The translations under genes and the position numbers were made by a program. From Novosphingobium sp. JCM 18896 (GTDB lineage Bacteria; Pseudomonadota; Alphaproteobacteria; Sphingomonadales; Sphingomonadaceae), in assembly GCF_025938095.1 (NCBI RefSeq), contig NZ_JAPCZF010000003.1:124001-188000 (forward strand): a stretch of DNA of 64,000 nt. The letters are read 5' to 3'. The notes beneath the pieces are model-generated. The model was not told the origin of the DNA and ran no database searches. It saw only the letters and a list, made by a program, of their open reading frames with translations. Shown here piece after piece: positions 61,925-64,000 of the stretch; the stretch's first letter is position 1, and each line of letters starts with the position of its first letter.

Positions 61925-62890
61925 TCAGGCAGCCTCGGTGGCCGCCGCCTTTTCCTTCTTCGTGGTGCGGCTGGTGCGGCCGTCGATGCTCACGGGCACG
62001 TCGCCGTTGACCGTCGCGCGGCGCAGCGTCCGGCGCTGGAGCGCGAAGTCGGCGACCGCGCGGTGCTGGGTGGCGCGGTTGTCCCAGAACGCCACGTCAC
62101 CGGGTTCCCAGCGCCAGCGCACGACGTTCTCGGGCTTGGTGATGTGCTCCTGCAGCACGTCGTAGAGCTTCGCGGAATCGGCCTTGTTCAGCCCGACGAA
62201 GTTACGCACGAAATGGCCGAGCAGCAGGTTGCGCTGGCCCGAGACGGGATGGACGCGAACCACCGGATGCTCGGTCTCGTAGACCGTCGAGGCGAAGACC
62301 GCCTTTTGGAACTGCGCGCGCTGGCGCTGGGCTTCCTCGGGATCCGAAGTGTCGCGCTTGAGGCCGAACTGCGCGGCATAGTCGTAGTCGTTGGTGTGCA
62401 CCGCCCAGAGGTTGTTGGCGAGCTGGCGCAGCGGCTCGGGCAGGCCTTCGTAGGCGGTCTCGGTGTTCGCCCAGACGGTGTCGCCGCCGGCTTCGGGCGT
62501 GGTGATCGCGCGCAGGATCGAGCCCTTGGGATAGGCGTCGACGAAGGTCACGTCGGTGTGCCAGCTGGAGGCGGCGTAGCCTTCCTTGCTGTCGAGCTCG
62601 AGCAGGTAGCGCGAACCGTCTGCCACCGGCACCGTCGGGTGGGCGACGGGATCGCCGAACAGCCCGGCGAAGGCCTCGTGCTCGGCATCGTCGAGATGGT
62701 GCTGGCCGCGGAAGAAGATGACCTTGTGGCGGACGAGTGCGGCCTCGATCGCCTGGACGGTCTGGGCGTCGAGATCGCCCGAGAGCTGGACGCCGCGGAT
62801 CTCGGCGCCGATGCGGCCGGTCACGGGGCGGATGTCGAGCGGCGAGGCGGGGTCCTTGGCATTGGGATAACGGTCGATTGCGGTGGCCAT
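61925..62890 (-). CDS. TauD/TfdA family Fe(II)/2-oxoglutarate dioxygenase (AtsK-like)
   Basis: A 321-residue dioxygenase. Iron ligands: SSWHTDVTF (His111, Asp113) and the distal His in FWDNRATQHRAVADF, then Arg in RRTLRRATV. It is longer than its neighbour at 59562 and has extended loops like alkyl-sulfatase AtsK. A Lys/Ala-rich tail ends it. GGAGCC precedes the ATG at 62890. First gene of the operon, behind a 250-base leader with a conserved RNA and an eight-codon Cys frame. Confidence 0.9.
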   Translation of the reverse strand: MATAIDRYPNAKDPASPLDIRPVTGRIGAEIRGVQLSGDLDAQTVQAIEAALVRHKVIFFRGQHHLDDAEHEAFAGLFGDPVAHPTVPVADGSRYLLELDSKEGYAASSWHTDVTFVDAYPKGSILRAITTPEAGGDTVWANTETAYEGLPEPLRQLANNLWAVHTNDYDYAAQFGLKRDTSDPEEAQRQRAQFQKAVFASTVYETEHPVVRVHPVSGQRNLLLGHFVRNFVGLNKADSAKLYDVLQEHITKPENVVRWRWEPGDVAFWDNRATQHRAVADFALQRRTLRRATVNGDVPVSIDGRTSRTTKKEKAAATEAA

Positions 62891-63000
62891 GATCGGCTCC
62901 TTTTGAAGATTACGGGGGCAAGGTTGGGGGCAAGGGGGATCGATCGCCGGTGCGCAGGGCATCGACGTCGGACGCGCCGGGCGCGCGCGGCAGAATCGTG

Positions 63001-63104
63001 GGGGCGCAGGACGGCACGCGTCCGCCCGCGGGGACTGGTCAGGGTAAGGGTGGGCCTACCGTCAGTCGGCGCCAGGATTGGCCTGCAAGGCCGGCCTGCG
63101 CCCC
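63001..63104 (-). promoter_or_regulatory. Long-range stem in the dioxygenase leader
   Basis: GGGGCGCAGG (63001-63010) and CCTGCGCCCC (63095-63104) are exact inverted copies, 104 bases end to end, starting 13 bases after the leader-peptide stop. A smaller hairpin GGCCT-GCA-AGGCC lies inside at 63080-63092. Confidence 0.4.
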
Positions 63105-63116
63105 GTCAGAGGAGGG

Positions 63117-63143
63117 TCAGTGGTTGGTCGAACACATGCGCAT
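63117..63143 (-). CDS. Eight-codon Cys-containing leader peptide candidate
   Basis: ATG at 63143 with GAGG seven bases ahead encodes MRMCSTNH then TGA. It sits at the end of the conserved leader RNA, matching the nine-codon frame at 58664-58693. Cys is the fourth codon. An overlapping ATG at 63148 would give a 28-codon frame but is only two bases behind the GAGG. The dioxygenase starts 226 bases downstream. Confidence 0.5.
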   Translation of the reverse strand: MRMCSTNH

Positions 63144-63150
63144 CGCATCA

Positions 63151-63254
63151 CCTCATCGTTGAGGGGAACACGAAGCCTGGCGCTGTCGCCTGAGCATCGC
63201 GCGCTTTAGCCGTTGGTGACGCGGAGCAAGCTGCTTCCCGATCAAAAGCCGCGG
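63151..63254 (-). ncRNA. Conserved sulfur-cluster leader RNA, copy 1
   Basis: Read on the minus strand from 63254. CGCGATGCT (63201-63193) pairs with GGCTTCGTG (63177-63169) around GGCG/CGCC; TGAGG, the leader peptide's Shine-Dalgarno (63155-63151), pairs with CCTCA (63164-63160). The pairing pattern equals that of copy 2 while most changed bases keep pairing. Identical stretches are listed under copy 2. Confidence 0.55.
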
Positions 63255-63315
63255 GTCAGGATCCGTTCGAAGCGCGGCGAGCCTGACCAGCCCATTGCCG
63301 TGCGGATTAATGTCT

Positions 63316-63357
63316 ACTTATTCGGTTGAATCATCGAAAGTCAAGGCAAAGCTTTGC
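63316..63357 (-). promoter_or_regulatory. Probable promoter and activator site of the organosulfur operon
   Basis: On the minus strand a palindrome GCAAAGCTTTGC (63357-63346) precedes TTGACT (63344-63339) and, 17 bases on, ATAAGT (63321-63316). GCAAAGCT also lies ahead of the other leader at 58885-58878. Confidence 0.45.
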
Positions 63358-63525
63358 TATGGCGACGGATAGGGCGGGTTTCGCGACGGATCGGCGAACC
63401 GTCTGCGCATGTCCATGTGCGATCGTCCGGCAACCGATCTCGCCTCGGCGAGTTTAGCGCTGCGGGTGCAGACAGCGACAAATTGCGACTGGACGCGGGA
63501 ACATGCCAAAGCCATCCAAAGCGCT

Positions 63526-64000
63526 GTGAAGCGTATTGTACATATCCTGCTCGCGACCGCGGTCTTGTCGGGCTGCAGCGTGGGGCCGAACTATCGGCCC
63601 AAGAGCGCGACCGAGCTCGGCGTCCCCGATGCCTGGTCGGTCACCGCGGCGCCCACGCCCGAGGACCTGACGCGCTGGTGGCGCAATTTCGACGATCCCG
63701 TGCTCGGCCAGCTCGTCGATCAGGCGGCTGCGGCCAATCTCGATCTGGCCCAGGCCGTGGCGCGGCTGCGCCAGGCGCGCGAGCAGCTCGTGGTCAGCCA
63801 GTCCTCGCTGTTTCCCTCGATCTCGGGCTCGGGCGGCTTCAGTCGCAGCGAGGCGATCCGTGGCGGCGGTTCGACCCTGACCCTCCCTGACGGCACGGTG
63901 ACGACCGCGGGTGGCGGCGGGCGCAGCAATTTCTCGCTGGGGCTCGATGCGAGCTACCAGGTCGACCTGTTCGGCGGCGTGCGCCGCGGCGTCGAAGCGA
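63526..64000 (+). CDS. NodT family outer-membrane efflux lipoprotein, 3' end cut by window edge
   Basis: The first 158 residues of an RND-pump outer-membrane channel (OprM/NodT type). GTG start at 63526, then KRIVHILLATAVLSGCSVGPNY: a lipobox with the lipid-anchored Cys and the family's VGPNY. WWRNFDDPVLGQLVDQAAAANLDLAQAVARLRQAREQL is the first coiled-coil stretch. No ribosome-binding site is clear. Its partner pump genes should lie beyond the window. It is divergent from the organosulfur operon. Confidence 0.82.
   Translation, partial: MKRIVHILLATAVLSGCSVGPNYRPKSATELGVPDAWSVTAAPTPEDLTRWWRNFDDPVLGQLVDQAAAANLDLAQAVARLRQAREQLVVSQSSLFPSISGSGGFSRSEAIRGGGSTLTLPDGTVTTAGGGGRSNFSLGLDASYQVDLFGGVRRGVEA

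Noticed and set aside
63063..63148. A 28-codon frame from the ATG at 63148 with two early Cys codons, as the leader peptide
   Set aside because: That ATG is only two bases behind GAGG, and the conserved ATGCGCA start in the twin leader corresponds to 63143. Kept as a second possibility only.
58687..63254. The twin leaders as a SAM-I, SAM-II or cobalamin riboswitch
   Set aside because: GCTAAA and GGTGCCAA fragments recall such RNAs, but GGTGCCAA is not kept in the other copy and the required core pairings are not found.
63139..63254. Twin leader as ends of a transposon or insertion sequence
   Set aside because: Both copies are in the same orientation ahead of genes, without flanking inverted ends, target duplications or a transposase.

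Overview
The window looks like chromosomal DNA from a high-GC alphaproteobacterium of the sphingomonad group (Novosphingobium, Sphingobium or Sphingomonas). This is inferred from four SusC-independent TonB-dependent receptors, several P450 and other catabolic oxygenases, an UrcA-family protein, a SciP/DUF1153-type cell-cycle protein, a serC-serA pair with an alphaproteobacterial leader RNA, and CCCCGG- and CCTCCCC-type palindromic intergenic repeats. I saw no rRNA or tRNA genes, CRISPR array, transposase or prophage.

Layout: 1-7.3 kb holds an edge-truncated beta-hydroxyacid dehydrogenase, a glycosyltransferase, a coupled P450 / acyl-CoA-dehydrogenase-like monooxygenase pair, a DUF938 methyltransferase, an amidohydrolase and an extensin-like lipoprotein. 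7.4-17.1 kb is mostly core metabolism (serC, serA, hisZ, purA, rsmB), interrupted by a GNAT / SnoaL / esterase block. 17.1-24 kb has an SDR, a P450 with a divergent TetR, a SciP-like protein, a receiver protein, msrA, a secreted methyltransferase, aguB and folK. 23.9-38 kb is accessory: a Baeyer-Villiger monooxygenase coupled to a GntR regulator, three TonB receptors, a 2OG-Fe(II) oxygenase, and an alcohol dehydrogenase coupled to an ecdysteroid-kinase-like phosphotransferase. 39-45.5 kb has a globin / Rrf2 (NO-response) pair, a four-gene CMD-SnoaL-SDR-crotonase operon, a LysR regulator, UrcA and ogt. 45.4-53.3 kb carries a deacetylase-like enzyme and a leftward operon (luciferase-type oxidoreductase, sulfotransferase, TIM-barrel isomerase, DUF1214 protein, SDR) facing a LuxR-type regulator.

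From 53 to 63.4 kb lies a leftward organosulfur block: TauD-like dioxygenase, GPH/MFS transporter, second TauD-like dioxygenase, 1-Cys peroxiredoxin, TonB receptor and secreted arylsulfatase. It fits capture and desulfation of sulfate esters or sulfonates under sulfur limitation. The window ends in the start of a NodT-type outer-membrane efflux gene.

The most interesting signal is non-coding. The two transcription units of the sulfur block begin with two copies of the same roughly 110-nt leader (63151-63254 and 58699-58803, minus strand). The copies share 34 identical bases, a stem-loop whose arms change in a mostly pair-preserving way, and a hairpin that hides a Shine-Dalgarno sequence by different bases in each copy. 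Each is followed at once by a tiny cysteine-containing reading frame (8 and 9 codons) and then by a long-range stem. I propose a sulfur- or cysteine-responsive leader RNA plus leader peptide; this is inference from the sequence alone. All coordinates and structures were read by eye.
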